Shown here: piece after piece, positions 10,101-18,227 of the stretch
How the letters are laid out: the number at the start of each line of letters is the position of its first letter
How positions within the stretch are numbered: position 1 is the stretch's first letter
Assembly (NCBI RefSeq): GCF_013128195.2
Contig: NZ_CP053452.2
Location: 3,038,001 to 3,102,000, forward strand
Source: Frigoriglobus tundricola
GTDB lineage: Bacteria > Planctomycetota > Planctomycetia > Gemmatales > Gemmataceae
DNA length: 64,000 nt
Direction: 5' to 3'
Notes under the pieces: model-generated
Seen by the model: the letters and a program-made list of their open reading frames with translations, nothing else
What the model was told of the DNA's origin: nothing
Databases searched by the model: none
Position numbers and translations under genes: made by a program

Positions 10101-10379
10101 CGCGTGCAACCAACCGGCCAGCGAGCCGGACCGTGTGAGGCGACCGGCCGATCGAGCCAACAGCAAGAACGTGGCCTGGAACGCGTCCTCGGCACCCGCC
10201 TCCCCGAGGACGTGCCGACAGGTCCGGAGGACGAGCGGGCCGTTCCGCCGGACCAGTTCGGCGAACGCGGCCTCATCTCGCTCCGCCGCGTACCGCCGGA
10301 GCAGTTCCGTGTCCGCCGGGTCGGTTCCGACGGGCGGTGCCGTTTCTCGGGCGCGGCGGAGTAAGCGGGCGGTGTCCAT
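7149..10379 (-). CDS. ECF sigma factor fused to WD40 repeats and a C-terminal helical domain
   Basis: 1076-residue fusion typical of Gemmata relatives. Sigma region 2 (about residues 20-100, with RNGPLVLRTCRHVLG and DAFQATFLLLAR) is followed by region 4 (about 125-180, LPEKYRVPLVLCYLQELSYEEAA). A hydrophobic segment (LLFAPAATALAAIGIVLAA, about 245-265) predicts membrane anchoring. At least eight WD40-type repeats follow, shown by recurring VAFSPDG, VWDVATGK and LWDLDTGR units. The last 150 residues look like HEAT-type helices. The start is the ATG at 10379, preceded by GGGAGG; a longer in-frame start at 10529 adds an unlikely Arg/Pro-rich leader. It may be a membrane-tethered sensor that recruits RNA polymerase; its target promoters are unknown. 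Confidence 0.9.
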   Translation of the reverse strand: MDTARLLRRARETAPPVGTDPADTELLRRYAAERDEAAFAELVRRNGPLVLRTCRHVLGEAGAEDAFQATFLLLARSAGRLTRSGSLAGWLHAAAVRVAHRARRGESRRREREVASRTPPVAPDDLTWREVREVLDTELAALPEKYRVPLVLCYLQELSYEEAARRAGCPVGALRGRLERGKERLRKRLARYGLPLAAPAIVVGSPSPVSAALIEAAVAAVRTAKNGTVPPALAGLLPTGRLRVALLFAPAATALAAIGIVLAASGSPTADPPRSDPPEPARPAAEADPHRPVDRHGDPLPTGAVMCLGTARLRHGGYVQSVAFSPDGAEVASAGDDHTVRIWDRQTGRELRRLKGPFIFPNAVAYADGGTRIVTAEGLFSTPLSLGPTPVRLWDARTGELVRVLAESGPRTNEPLAVSPDGKTVAFRTGDTVVLHPVAKGGRSGKLSVRNRYVPALAFSPDGTRLVVCFGQGFGNWQAGDSFGVRLFDLTLLAEDRKPEPLWVRGAEVDMIGWQRDPTALFSPDGKHVLVSFGATEEHRAPPLLLDAGTGKDVRPFAGQKLTVYPFLFLQSGKQVVGGSYHGPSVVWDVATGKIVAEPPWEDLDVIGGAVLSPDGKTIATAGRRAVRLWDTATWKELCPTPASIGEIDRLVVAPDGRRVLAVSDWNPAFGARLWDLDTGRQVSAVPGRGWFVSQVPNSKSKLLFGSGGDGDFRAWDAQTLNPLPHRKDDHNLPQRNVSSLEVTPDGARFVAAGTDGVLGVWDRATRTVVCQVDTGRRGAWPFALSADGRFAVTGPTKIVPGFGGVVGSTAIKAWNLETGKLRAAFDGPETGANCLAVAPDDRTVAVGTHHGGVRVYELATGKCRAEFRGHEGGVTAAAFTPDGRRLISGGSDTQILVWDLLGPLPGRAGPADAGRAWADLLSSDAARADRAMRHFASAPAAAVTHFQKHLVADQGPDPKRVQKLVEQLAAPEFADREAAQAELERIGPEVVPALRDAIRAAGSAEVVSRAGELVNKLDPAPVTGEALRHVRAVEVLERIGSADARNVLSALATGAAGARVTREAAAALARLRGRN

Positions 10380-10605
10380 CCGGAAGGCCTCCCGTGGGTG
10401 TTCTACCGGATGACTCCCCGCCGCCGCACGGCCCGGCGCGCGGAATCGTGGATAACGGAGATCTGTTCGTGGAAGTGTTCGGAACGAGTCGACAACGGCC
10501 GGAGCCGCCGTTTCGGCCGTGGTAGCCACTCGGCCCAGATGTATCTTCTAAACTCCACACGGTGCGGGTGAGCCGTATTGGATTTTCAGCCTGAAAGGCG
10601 GGTAC

Positions 10606-10637
10606 AGCCGTCCCTGGGCATCGCCCCAGGGACGGCT
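10606..10637 (-). terminator. 13-bp hairpin
   Basis: Arms 10606-10618 and 10625-10637 pair perfectly. It lies directly after the end of a doubtful minus-strand frame and downstream of the tautomerase gene, so it may end that transcript. Confidence 0.55.
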
Positions 10638-10638
10638 A

Positions 10639-10932
10639 TTATGCGCGAGGCCTGCCGCTTACGAACTGAGCTTCAACCAGACCGAAAGACCCGTCGTTGC
10701 CGTTGGCGAGATCCGAAACGATCACATTCTCAAGGGCAATGCCGAAGCCTTTTTGAAAGGCTCTCGACAAGTAGACGACAGACGGTTTCCTTTGTTTGCC
10801 AGAGCAAGGCATCGCAGTGATCGGCAACAGGACAACCTTATCGCCGCAGGAAAAGACGTTACGCCACCGATGTAAGGCTGCGAAAGCCTCCGTCGACTTT
10901 CCTTCGCACCGTGTCGGGCTGTGAACCGTCAA
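10639..10932 (-). other. Doubtful 97-codon frame downstream of the tautomerase
   Basis: A minus-strand frame begins with TTG directly after the tautomerase stop codon and ends next to the hairpin at 10606. Its base composition is visibly less GC-rich than its neighbours and the translation is not Arg/Pro-rich, so it may be a degraded or small gene. It has no recognisable domain and no ribosome binding site. The 10380-10605 part holds the sigma gene's promoter region and nothing else recognisable. Confidence 0.25.
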
Positions 10933-11307
10933 TCACCACGGCTCGCCATTACCGAATGACCAGTCCTCGCGGTCGACGAAGACCAGGCTGATGAAGACGT
11001 CCTCGCGGCGCACGCCGAGCCGTCGATTCAGCTCGTCGGCCATGTGCCGGAAGAAGGCGAGCTTCTGCTCCTTGGTGTTTCCGACGGTGCTGGTCACCTG
11101 GATGTAGATGAGGTCCGGCGATCGCTTGATGCCGAGAAAGTTCGGATCGAACACGAAGTTCTCCGGTGCGTGCTCGCCGATGACCATGAAGCGGTCGCCA
11201 TCCGGCGCCTTCAGGATCCCAACAATCCCCTCGTACACGACGTCGCCCACAGTGGCCCGATACTCGGCGGTCTTTCCTCGAGCCAGATCGATACGTGCAA
11301 ACGGCAT
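10933..11307 (-). CDS. Tautomerase-superfamily protein (MSAD/Tautomerase_2-like)
   Basis: 124 residues, with the N-terminal proline after the initiator Met (MPFARIDLARG) that serves as catalytic base in the 4-oxalocrotonate tautomerase superfamily. The length is about twice that of the 62-residue 4-OT subunit, and the second half VTSTVGNTKEQKLAFFRHMADEL followed by EDVFISLVFVDREDWSFGNG fits the malonate-semialdehyde-decarboxylase-like branch. AAGGAG lies 6 bases before the ATG. It has its own promoter with a TetR-type operator, so it is probably inducible by a small electrophile or similar signal. Substrate unknown. Confidence 0.85.
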   Translation of the reverse strand: MPFARIDLARGKTAEYRATVGDVVYEGIVGILKAPDGDRFMVIGEHAPENFVFDPNFLGIKRSPDLIYIQVTSTVGNTKEQKLAFFRHMADELNRRLGVRREDVFISLVFVDREDWSFGNGEPW

Positions 11308-11378
11308 GACAAGCTCCTTTGGAAGCGGACACTACAGGGAGAAAGCCTCGCTCCGCAAAGCTGGCGTCGCATCCAGCC

Positions 11379-11427
11379 TACCAACTGGTTGGTAGGTAAC
11401 TATAGGCTGTGAAAAAATATTGGTCAA
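11379..11427 (-). promoter_or_regulatory. Sigma-70-like promoter with TetR-type operator for the tautomerase
   Basis: Read on the minus strand, TTGACC (11427-11422) and TATAGT (11404-11399) are separated by exactly 17 bases. Directly downstream, at 11394-11379, is a palindrome with 7-base arms TACCAAC and GTTGGTA around a 2-base centre, which would overlap the transcription start. Its form matches operators of TetR-family repressors, and a TetR gene lies nearby. Confidence 0.7.
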
Positions 11428-11950
11428 CACCCATCGGCCGGTTAGAGAAAAAATTGCTAGCTAGCCCGTTGAATGGGCTCAAATTCACGGGATAAAAATC
11501 TGACCGTCACTGTGCGACTGGCTCGAGCGCCACTTCCGCGCACTGGCTTAGGAGGCCCTCCTCGCACCGCGCAACCGCCCTCCCTCGGGCGAAGAAGGAG
11601 CACGACACGGCGTACCGGCACATCCTCGCGCGGACCCAATGAATGCGGTACCATGATGAATGCCAGGACCGGCGCGTACCGCTGGGTAGCGGGATCACCG
11701 AGGCCGTGTGCAAAACGATTTTCACCCAGCGCCCGATGTTGTGCGGGACGCGGTGGACCGAGGCGGGGCTCAGGTGATCCTGGGCGTGCGGGGGAGTGCT
11801 CGGCGGCGGTTGGGATCCAACCGACCAACGAGTGCTCGCGACGTATCAACAGCCCGAGTTGCCGGTTCCCACGCGAACCGAAGGCTCCCACGCATATGGC
11901 CACATCAAACGGCGCACCAGCGGGGTCACACCCGGGCAGGAGGTAGTAAA
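11428..11950. other. Region without an intact gene between tautomerase and TetR
   Basis: About 520 bases. The part at 11440-11520 is AT-richer than the surroundings. Frames in both directions lack domain signatures and look like decayed coding sequence. The TetR promoter must lie in the last part; AGGAGG (11939-11944) is its ribosome binding site. Confidence 0.45.
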
Positions 11951-12508
11951 ATGAGCTCACGGGAAAAGATCCTGTCGGCGGCAAAACGGGTCGTGCAGGC
12001 GCGTGGTTACAGCGGGTTGAACTTTCGTGTCCTCGCGGAAGAGGTGGGGATCAATGCCGCGAGCATCTACCACCACTTCCCGAGCAAGGCCGATCTCGGC
12101 GCGGCGGTCGCGAAGCGCTATTGGGAGGACTCCGCCGCTGCCCTGGAGGCGCTGTTGGCCGAAATCTCGGACCCGATCCGCTGCCTGCACCGGTACCCCG
12201 ATACGTTTCGAAGGGCGCTCGAAAATAACAATCGCCTGTGTCTCTGTAGCTTCATGGCGGCCGAGTACGACGACCTACCGGAACCGGTGAAAAAAGAGAT
12301 CCAGACCTTTGCCGATGTCAATGTGGCCTGGCTGCGCAAGGTCCTGTCCGCTGCGGTCGTGGTCCGTGTCGAGGAGAGCGAGCGGCGGGCTCGCGCCATC
12401 TTCGCCGCCATCGCCGGCGCACAGCTCATTGCGCGGAGTCGCGCTGATATCTCGCTTTATGACGCGCTGATCGAGAGCTACCGCGCGGCCGGGCTCCTAC
12501 CGGCGTAA
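11951..12508 (+). CDS. TetR/AcrR-family transcriptional repressor
   Basis: 185 residues. The N-terminal helix-turn-helix is typical (REKILSAAKRVVQARGYSGLNFRVLAEEVGINAASIYHHFPSKADLG, given here in parts: VLAEEVGINAASIYHHF is the recognition region). The ligand domain carries NNRLCLCSFMAAEYDDLP, with two cysteines two residues apart that could sense redox state or electrophiles. This resembles the NemR-like group, but the assignment is not certain. The start is supported by AGGAGG seven bases upstream. Likely target is the operator at 11379-11394 in front of the tautomerase. Confidence 0.87.
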   Translation: MSSREKILSAAKRVVQARGYSGLNFRVLAEEVGINAASIYHHFPSKADLGAAVAKRYWEDSAAALEALLAEISDPIRCLHRYPDTFRRALENNNRLCLCSFMAAEYDDLPEPVKKEIQTFADVNVAWLRKVLSAAVVVRVEESERRARAIFAAIAGAQLIARSRADISLYDALIESYRAAGLLPA

Positions 12509-12633
12509 AGGTGTGAGCTTCCCACCGATGCCCTTCTGGGACCAATTGAGTGGGACGCACCGATCAAAAGCTCCCCTTCCGTGGTGCGGGTTGCCCGTCT
12601 ACAATCACGATGTAGTGCACCAAACGATTCGCC

Positions 12634-12978
12634 TCACCGCCTGATCCGCAAACCCTGGCCCTGCATCGGGGCTTCAACCTCTTCTTTGCCAGCCGGGGCA
12701 GGTCGCCCGGGACGCTGTACTCGCGGATCACCCCGGCGGGCAGCGCGCCGGCGCGGTCCACAATCTCCACCTCGTACCACGCCGACACGTACATCTGCCC
12801 CTGTGAGGAACCCACCGCCGCGATCCGGTTGTGCCACACCACATCGGCCTCGCGCCGCGTGCCCACCGCGATCGGCACGCCGAACCGCTTCACCAGTTCC
12901 GTGGCCACCTCGGTGAAATCGCCGCCCGTGACGCCGAACAGGTGTTTGGCGTCCGCCTCGCTCGCGATCCGCGCCCCG
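12634..12978 (-). pseudogene. Remnant of a PfkB/KdgK-type sugar kinase
   Basis: The minus strand encodes the middle of a 2-keto-3-deoxygluconate-kinase-like protein (EADAKHLFGVTGGDFTEVA, then VGTRREADVVWHNR and WYEVEIVDR). The catalytic GAGD after VDR is gone: the sequence reads VDRAGALPAGVI and jumps to PGDLPRL. The family C-terminus (KEEVEAPM...GLRIRR, ending at 12634) is in another frame. Roughly the N-terminal half is missing beyond about 12978. The gene therefore suffered truncation, an internal deletion and a frameshift. Confidence 0.72.
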
Positions 12979-13091
12979 CGCGGCGGTCGAGGACCGGTAA
13001 GAGATCAGGGACCGGTACGGTCAGCACCGGGCTTCCGCTTCCTGTGCGCACTTCTCGCAATCAATCCCTCAATTAACTTCGGAGCGTCTTT

Positions 13092-13907
13092 ATGCCCACG
13101 TTGATCATGGCGTCGCGCGCGTTCGTATGTCTCATCGGCGGCACGCCGCACCCGGCGGCGGCGTGCGAACAGCGGCTGATCGCTGCCGCCGAAGCCGTCG
13201 GCTGGTCGGTCCTCGCCGGCGACGTCGATCCGCTGCCACCAGCCGTAGACGAGCCGGCCGTTTACGTCACCACGGACCGCGCAGTCGCCACCGCGGCGGC
13301 ACTCGATCTCGCACTGCTCGAGCCGACGTTCGATCTGCTCACGCGCGTGCCGGAGCGGTTTCTCCGGCGGCAGGTGGAAGCCGCGACGTTCGGTGACCTC
13401 GACCGCCTCGCGGGGCGGACGTTCGTGAAGCCGGCCGATCCGCTCGACAAGTGGTTCGACGCCGGAGTGTACTCGGACGTGCGCGACATCCGGGTGCGCA
13501 ACCAATTGCGCCCCGATGCGCCGGTGCTGCTGAGCGAACCGGTCGAGTGGTCGGTGGAGTTCCGGTACTTCGTGCTGGGCGGACACGTGGTCGCCGGTTC
13601 GCCCTACATCGCTTACGGGCGCCCGGCGTGGCGCTGGCACCCGGGCAAAGCCCCCGACGCGCCGACGGCCGGGCGCGCGGTTGTGGAAGGCGTTTGCACG
13701 GCGATGGAAGGAGAACTGCCGCCGGCGTTCGTTCTGGACGTGGGCCGCATCGACGACCGCGGTTGGGCGGTGGTGGAGTTCAACCCGGTGTGGTCGGCCG
13801 GGCTGCTGAACGCCGACGCGGCGGCGGTGTTGCCGGCGCTCCTCCGCGCCACCCGCCGGCGCTCCGACCTGAGCGCGGACGACCGGCAGTGGGACGTGCG
13901 CGGCTGA
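13092..13907 (+). CDS. ATP-grasp domain protein (R2K-like)
   Basis: 271 residues. The C-terminal two thirds carry ATP-grasp-like features: AGRTFVKPADPLDKWFD (lysine-bearing strand), EPVEWSVEFRYFVLGGHVVAGSPY, and FVLDVGRIDDRGWAVVEFNPVWSAGLL, where the Asp and the Glu-x-Asn pair would bind magnesium. This matches the R2K-type ATP-grasp families found with peptide-modification and conflict systems. GGAG (13081-13084) lies 7 bases before the ATG. It probably ligates a carboxylate to an amine at the cost of ATP; the partner is unknown. It converges on the SUMF1/kinase gene across a repeat element. Confidence 0.78.
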   Translation: MPTLIMASRAFVCLIGGTPHPAAACEQRLIAAAEAVGWSVLAGDVDPLPPAVDEPAVYVTTDRAVATAAALDLALLEPTFDLLTRVPERFLRRQVEAATFGDLDRLAGRTFVKPADPLDKWFDAGVYSDVRDIRVRNQLRPDAPVLLSEPVEWSVEFRYFVLGGHVVAGSPYIAYGRPAWRWHPGKAPDAPTAGRAVVEGVCTAMEGELPPAFVLDVGRIDDRGWAVVEFNPVWSAGLLNADAAAVLPALLRATRRRSDLSADDRQWDVRG

Positions 13908-13940
13908 ATCGTTCGTCCCGATATGCCGGAACCACATCTT

Positions 13941-14030
13941 CGTCGTAGCTCGCGGTCGAGCGTGGCTTGGCGCGCGAGGCCCGCCGCCCCGCCACCTGTG
14001 CGGGTCTGCGCAGCCGAGCGGCACTGGTTG
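13941..14030. repeat. Copy A of a palindromic intergenic repeat
   Basis: A stretch with the words TCGCGGTCGAG, GGCTTGGCG, CGAGGCCCG and CAGCCGAGCGGC in the same order as in the element at 49040-49178. It lies in the gap between two convergent genes. Confidence 0.7.
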
Positions 14031-14086
14031 GCCGTGTGCCCGCGCGCGACAACTCCCGAATGAAACGACCCCAGCGGGTCCGCTTC

Positions 14087-14788
14087 TCAGCCCACATCCA
14101 TCACCACGCGGAAGCCGATGGTTTCGGAGGCCGAGTCCGTCGCGTGCCCGCGGCGGGCGGCGCTGCGGCAATCGATGGGGAGCATCCCGTAGCACCCGCC
14201 GCGGACGACGCGGAGGTGCCCGGTCTTCGGTCCGGGCGGGTCGGGCACGGGGCTGTCGAAGTAGTAGTACTCGTCGAACCAGTCGTTCACCCACTCCTGC
14301 ACGTTGCCGTGCATGTCGTGCAGCCCGTAGGCGTTGGCCGGGAACTGTGCCACCGGGCACGTGCTCTTGCCGGCCAGCTTGTGCCCGGAGGTGGCGAACA
14401 GTGCGTCCCTGCCGGTCAACTTGTCGCCGCACGCGTAGTCGGTGGTCGTGCCGCCGCGGCACGCGTACTCCCACTCCGCCTCCGTCGGTAAGCGGTAGCT
14501 GCGGCGGTGGACCTGTTCGTCGGGCATCCGGGCCAGTTTGTCGCAGAAGCGGAACGCCTGGTCCCAGGTGACGTGTTCGACCGGGTGGTCCGGGCCGCCG
14601 CCGTGGTGGCGGTTGAACTTGCTCGGGTTCTTCCCCTTGACCGCTTCGTACTGCGCCTGGGTGACCGGCACCACCGAGATGTAGAACGGGCGGGTGATCC
14701 GCACCTCGTGGACCGGCCCCTCGAACGACCGGCCGGACAGGTCGTCGCCCATGCGGAAGGCCCCGGCCGGGACGCGGACGAACGTCAT
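14087..14788 (-). CDS. SUMF1/formylglycine-generating-enzyme-like domain, split from the kinase by frameshift
   Basis: From the ATG at 14788 this gives 233 residues of the FGE-sulfatase fold: VRVPAGAFRMGDD, TQAQYEAVKGKNPSKF, RLPTEAEWEYACRGG, GLHDMHGNVQEWVNDW, and RVVRGGCYG, ending SAARRG...GFRV. Upstream of that ATG the same frame continues with IRLVKNSIG, the usual linker-start of planctomycete SUMF1 domains, so the natural protein began earlier and was probably the C-terminal part of the kinase gene. Such domains in planctomycete multidomain proteins mostly lack proven sulfatase-activating roles and resemble those with C-type-lectin-like binding function. Catalytic cysteines of true FGE are not evident. 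Confidence 0.8.
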   Translation of the reverse strand: MTFVRVPAGAFRMGDDLSGRSFEGPVHEVRITRPFYISVVPVTQAQYEAVKGKNPSKFNRHHGGGPDHPVEHVTWDQAFRFCDKLARMPDEQVHRRSYRLPTEAEWEYACRGGTTTDYACGDKLTGRDALFATSGHKLAGKSTCPVAQFPANAYGLHDMHGNVQEWVNDWFDEYYYFDSPVPDPPGPKTGHLRVVRGGCYGMLPIDCRSAARRGHATDSASETIGFRVVMDVG

Positions 14789-14903
14789 GCCGATGGAGTT
14801 CTTGACCAGCCGGATCGGGCCGCCGCCGGCGGACGAGCTGCCCGGCCCCCGGCCGTGAGCGGCCCGCCGCCCGCGGCGGTGAGCAGCGCCGCGGCGGCGC
14901 GCC

Positions 14904-16298
14904 GGCGGCGGCGTCCGCGTCGTAGGCGCGGCCGCGGGCGGTGGTGACCGGGGTGTGGGTCGTGCTCGAGCTCTTGAGCGAGATCAGCTTGGAGCCGTCC
15001 GGCCCGGCCGGCCCGGCGGGGTCGGGCGGGGCCACGGTCACGGCCTCCAGTTGCTCCGCGAGGGCCATCGCGTTCTTGGGGCGCTTGTCCGCCCGCGTGC
15101 TGAGGCACGCCTGGAGCACCCGCGCCTGCGTCTCGGTGAACCCGGCCGGCTTCAGCTCGTCGATCCACTCGGTGCCGAACGGGGCCGCGGCGGTCGGGTC
15201 GCGCTTCAGCAGTTGGAACCAGATCATGCCGAGCGCGTGGACGTCGTCGGTCGGCGCGGGCGGCTCCTTCTTCACCTGCTGCGGGCACGCGTACAGGGCG
15301 GTGGCGGCGCCGCGGGCGGCGAGCCGCTGCTGCTCGCCCCGGGGGCCGGTCTTGGCCAGCTCCAGTCCCCGCACGCTCTCGATCTGCCCCCACCCGAAGT
15401 CGGTCACCCACATGGTGAACTTGCCGCCCTCGGTCGGGTGCAAGAGCACGTTGCTCGGCTTCAGGTCGCGGTGGACGATGCCCCGCGCGTGCGCCTTGGC
15501 GATGATGGTGGCGAGCCGGCGCATGAGCTTGAGCGCGGCCTCGGGCTTGGCCGCGTCGTACCGCCACCGCCAGTCGAACATGAGGCCGGCGAGGTCGTAC
15601 CCGCTCACGAACGGCGTTTCCAGGCACGGCGGGTCGGTGTGCGGGTACACCGACCGCAGCGGCAGCACGCCGGTCACCTCGTTCAGCTCGAACACGCGGG
15701 TGAACAGCTCGGTGCCGGCCGTCATCCGGTCGCGCGATTCGGCGTCGGTGATGAACTTCAGCGCGGCCGGCGACAGGGCCGGCTGGGTGTCGTCCTCGGC
15801 GCGCCACACCTCGGAACTCTGGCCCAACCCGCGGAGCTCGGTCAGGGTCCAGTCGTCCAGCCCGGGCCGGTCGCCGGGGCGGAACCGCGGCGCCCGCGGG
15901 GGGAGGAACGCGGCGAAGTCTTCGGGCTTGTGGATGATGAAGGCGTCGGGGACGGTGTGGCCGTCGGGATCGGACGGGCGGCGGAGCACCTGGCGGACCG
16001 CGACCGGAAGGGCGCGCAGGTACGCGGCGAGTTCCGCTTTGGGCACGGCGTGCGTGGTGCCCAGTTCGGCGATCAGCTCGCCGATGCGGCGCTCGAACTC
16101 GGTCGCATCGACGGCGGCGCAGTCGGCAAGGGCGGCCCGCAGGTCGGCGCCCGGCAGCTTCTTGTGGGCGTAGTCGCACGCGGCCCGGGCCACGTCGGGC
16201 AGCACGTCGGCGAACGGCCACAACCCCTGAAGGGCTTTGCGGCCCTTCTCGCACAGGGACTGACCGATGCACTCGAGCAGGGCTTGCAAACGGGGCAT
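14904..16298 (-). CDS. Ser/Thr protein kinase, N-terminal part of a frameshifted kinase-SUMF1 gene
   Basis: Kinase module at about residues 150-430: glycine-rich loop LRGLGQSSEVW (156-165), the ATP lysine in AALKFI (K181), the catalytic loop HRDLKPSN (276-283) and DFG (300-302). The first 85 residues (MPRLQALLECIGQSLCEKGR...) form a helical region of unknown role. After about residue 465 a Gly/Ala/Pro-rich linker begins and the frame no longer fits: the SUMF1 domain continues in another frame. The kinase frame stays open to 13005, but its translation there is an Arg/Pro-rich shadow overlapping other genes, so it is not the real end. The gene probably encodes a signalling kinase with a SUMF1 sensor or effector. 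Confidence 0.85.
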
Positions 16299-16684
16299 AC
16301 GAACGCCTCCGGGCGGAGAGGGTAGCCGGTGGCTAAGGTTATTCGATGAAACGAGTGTACGTCGTCCGAGGACCGCTCACAAGCCCGACCGTCCCCCTCT
16401 CATCGCGTTCTCTCGCCCGTGTTACAGACGACTCAATCGGCCGATATTCACTGCGAGTGCCCGTCCGGTTCGTGTACTGTGCCGGCGCCCGGGGCACCGG
16501 GACCTGGGAGCGAATCGATTGGCAAAAAATCCGTGTAGTTTGTTGCGAAAATTGCAGAATACTGGGTGAACGGGTCGCCCGATCGCTGACGAACGGCGCG
16601 TTTCGCCGCACGCCCCGGAACCGGTCCCAACGAGTGTGATAAATTGGACGGGGATCGTTCGATACGCGAGGACCGCTGACACCC
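16299..16684. other. Intergenic region between divergent genes
   Basis: 385 bases that should contain the promoters of the kinase (minus) and the beta-helix lipoprotein (plus). The centre, 16500-16560, is relatively AT-rich. No gene or clear promoter hexamers are seen. Confidence 0.45.
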
Positions 16685-18120
16685 ATGAACCGACTTCTCC
16701 CCGGCGCTGCGGTCGCGGTACTGATTCTCACCGGTTGTGCCCCACCGTCCGCGACACCCACGGCGCCGACAACGCCCGAGGCCGCGAACCCGCCCCAGGT
16801 ACCGGCACCTGTTCCGAAGCGGCCAGACCCAACGAAGTCGCACCCGGTCGTTCCGGACCCGCCCCCGGCACCGATCCCCCACCCCCGACACCCGAGCCCC
16901 AACCCCAAACCGAGCCCCCACCGGCGCCCGTTTCCGTGCGACCCGCGAAGGGACAGCCGCTCCGCCCCGCCGCCCCGCCGCTGCCCGAACCCGAGGGCAA
17001 CGTCGTCACCGTGGGCACCGCGGCGCGCCTGCACGCCGCCGTCGCTCGTGCTCAGCCCGGCACGACGATCCTGCTGGCGGACGGTCGGTACGCGCTGTCG
17101 CAACCGCTGCACATTCGCGCGGACCGCGTCGCCCTGCGCGGCCGGTCCGGCGACCGCACAAAGGTGGTTCTCGACGGCGGCGGGACGCTCGCCGAAGCGA
17201 TCTGGTTGAGCACCTGTTCCGATGTGACCGTCGCCGACCTCACGGTTCGCGACGTGCGCGCGAACGGGATCAAACTGAACTCGGAAAAGAACGTGCAGCG
17301 CCTGCGCGTTTACAACTGCGAGTTCCGGAACATCTGGCAGCGCGCCGTCAAGGCCGTGGCGGTGCCGGCCGCGGACCGCGACCGCCTCGCCCCGCAGGAC
17401 TGTCGGATCGAATACTGCCTGTTCGCCAACGACCGCCCGAAGAAGTTCGGCGACGACCCGGACGACACGCCGGCGTCGTTCGGCGGCGACTACATTGCCG
17501 GCCTCGACCTCATGTACGCCACCCGCTGGGTGATCCGGGACAACGTGTTCCGCGGCATCAACGGGCGGACGGGACAGGGGCGCGGGGCCGTGTTGGTGTG
17601 GTGCGATGCGCGTGACTGCGTGATCGAGCGGAACGTGATCGTCGATTGCGACGCGGGCATCTCCCTGGGGAACGCGCTCCACGGCCCGAAGGACCCGCCG
17701 CACTGCACCGGCTGCGTGGTGCGGAACAACTGTGTCACGCGCGCCCCGGAGGGCGGAATCACGGCGCTGTACACGAAGGACTGCAAGGTCCTGCACAACT
17801 CGGTGTGCGATCCGACGGGGAAGATCGGTCGGGGGATTCGGGTGGAACTGGCCGCGGACGGCCTCCTCGTGGCAAACAACCTGCTCGCCGGCCCGAAGGT
17901 CATCATCAACACGCCGAGCCGGGTGGAACAGCAGAACAACCGCGAGGGCGTTGCTCCGTCCGCGTTCGTGGACGCGGCGATAGGCGACCTGCACCTGGTC
18001 GAGCGCACCGATGGGGTGACCGGCGCGGGGAAACTGCTACCGGACGTGCGGCGCGATCTGGACGGCCGCCGGCGCGGCGAGCGCGTCGATCTCGGAGCGC
18101 ACGAACTCAGTCCGCCGTGA
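16685..18120 (+). CDS. Right-handed beta-helix lipoprotein, interrupted by a frameshift
   Basis: The first part (ATG 16685) is a lipoprotein signal MNRLLPGAAVAVLILTGC with lipobox LTGC, followed by a proline-rich linker. Around 16860-16885, within runs of five C residues, the reading frame must move back by one base to continue with the mature domain PEPEGNVVTVGTAARLHAAV and then parallel beta-helix repeats (VTVADLTVRDVRANGIKL, CVVRNNCVTRAPEGGI, CKVLHNSVCD) to the stop at 18120. Such helices often bind or cleave polysaccharide (pectate-lyase-like fold). One missing C would explain the shift. Alternatively the main frame could start at a GTG at 16636, but that leader is implausible. Confidence 0.72.
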
Positions 18121-18227
18121 TAGCGAATGCGTGGTTGGGCAGCAGCCGGGCGATCGAACGCCTGCGAACGAGTGGTGCGAAGCGGCCGTTGGTGCTCATC
18201 GCCGCCCTGGCTTGCACGAGTTGCTCC

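Noticed and set aside
10380..10529. Longer N-terminus for the sigma-WD40 gene
   Set aside because: The leader is not sigma-like, and the ATG at 10379 has a good ribosome binding site and the family start.
11457..11984. 175-codon minus-strand frame upstream of the TetR gene
   Set aside because: No domain and no ribosome binding site; it overlaps the TetR start and ribosome binding site.
13005..14903. Continuation of the kinase frame to give a protein of 1097 residues
   Set aside because: Beyond about 14904 the translation is Arg/Pro-rich, overlaps the SUMF1 domain in another frame and the ATP-grasp gene on the opposite strand. It is a shadow.
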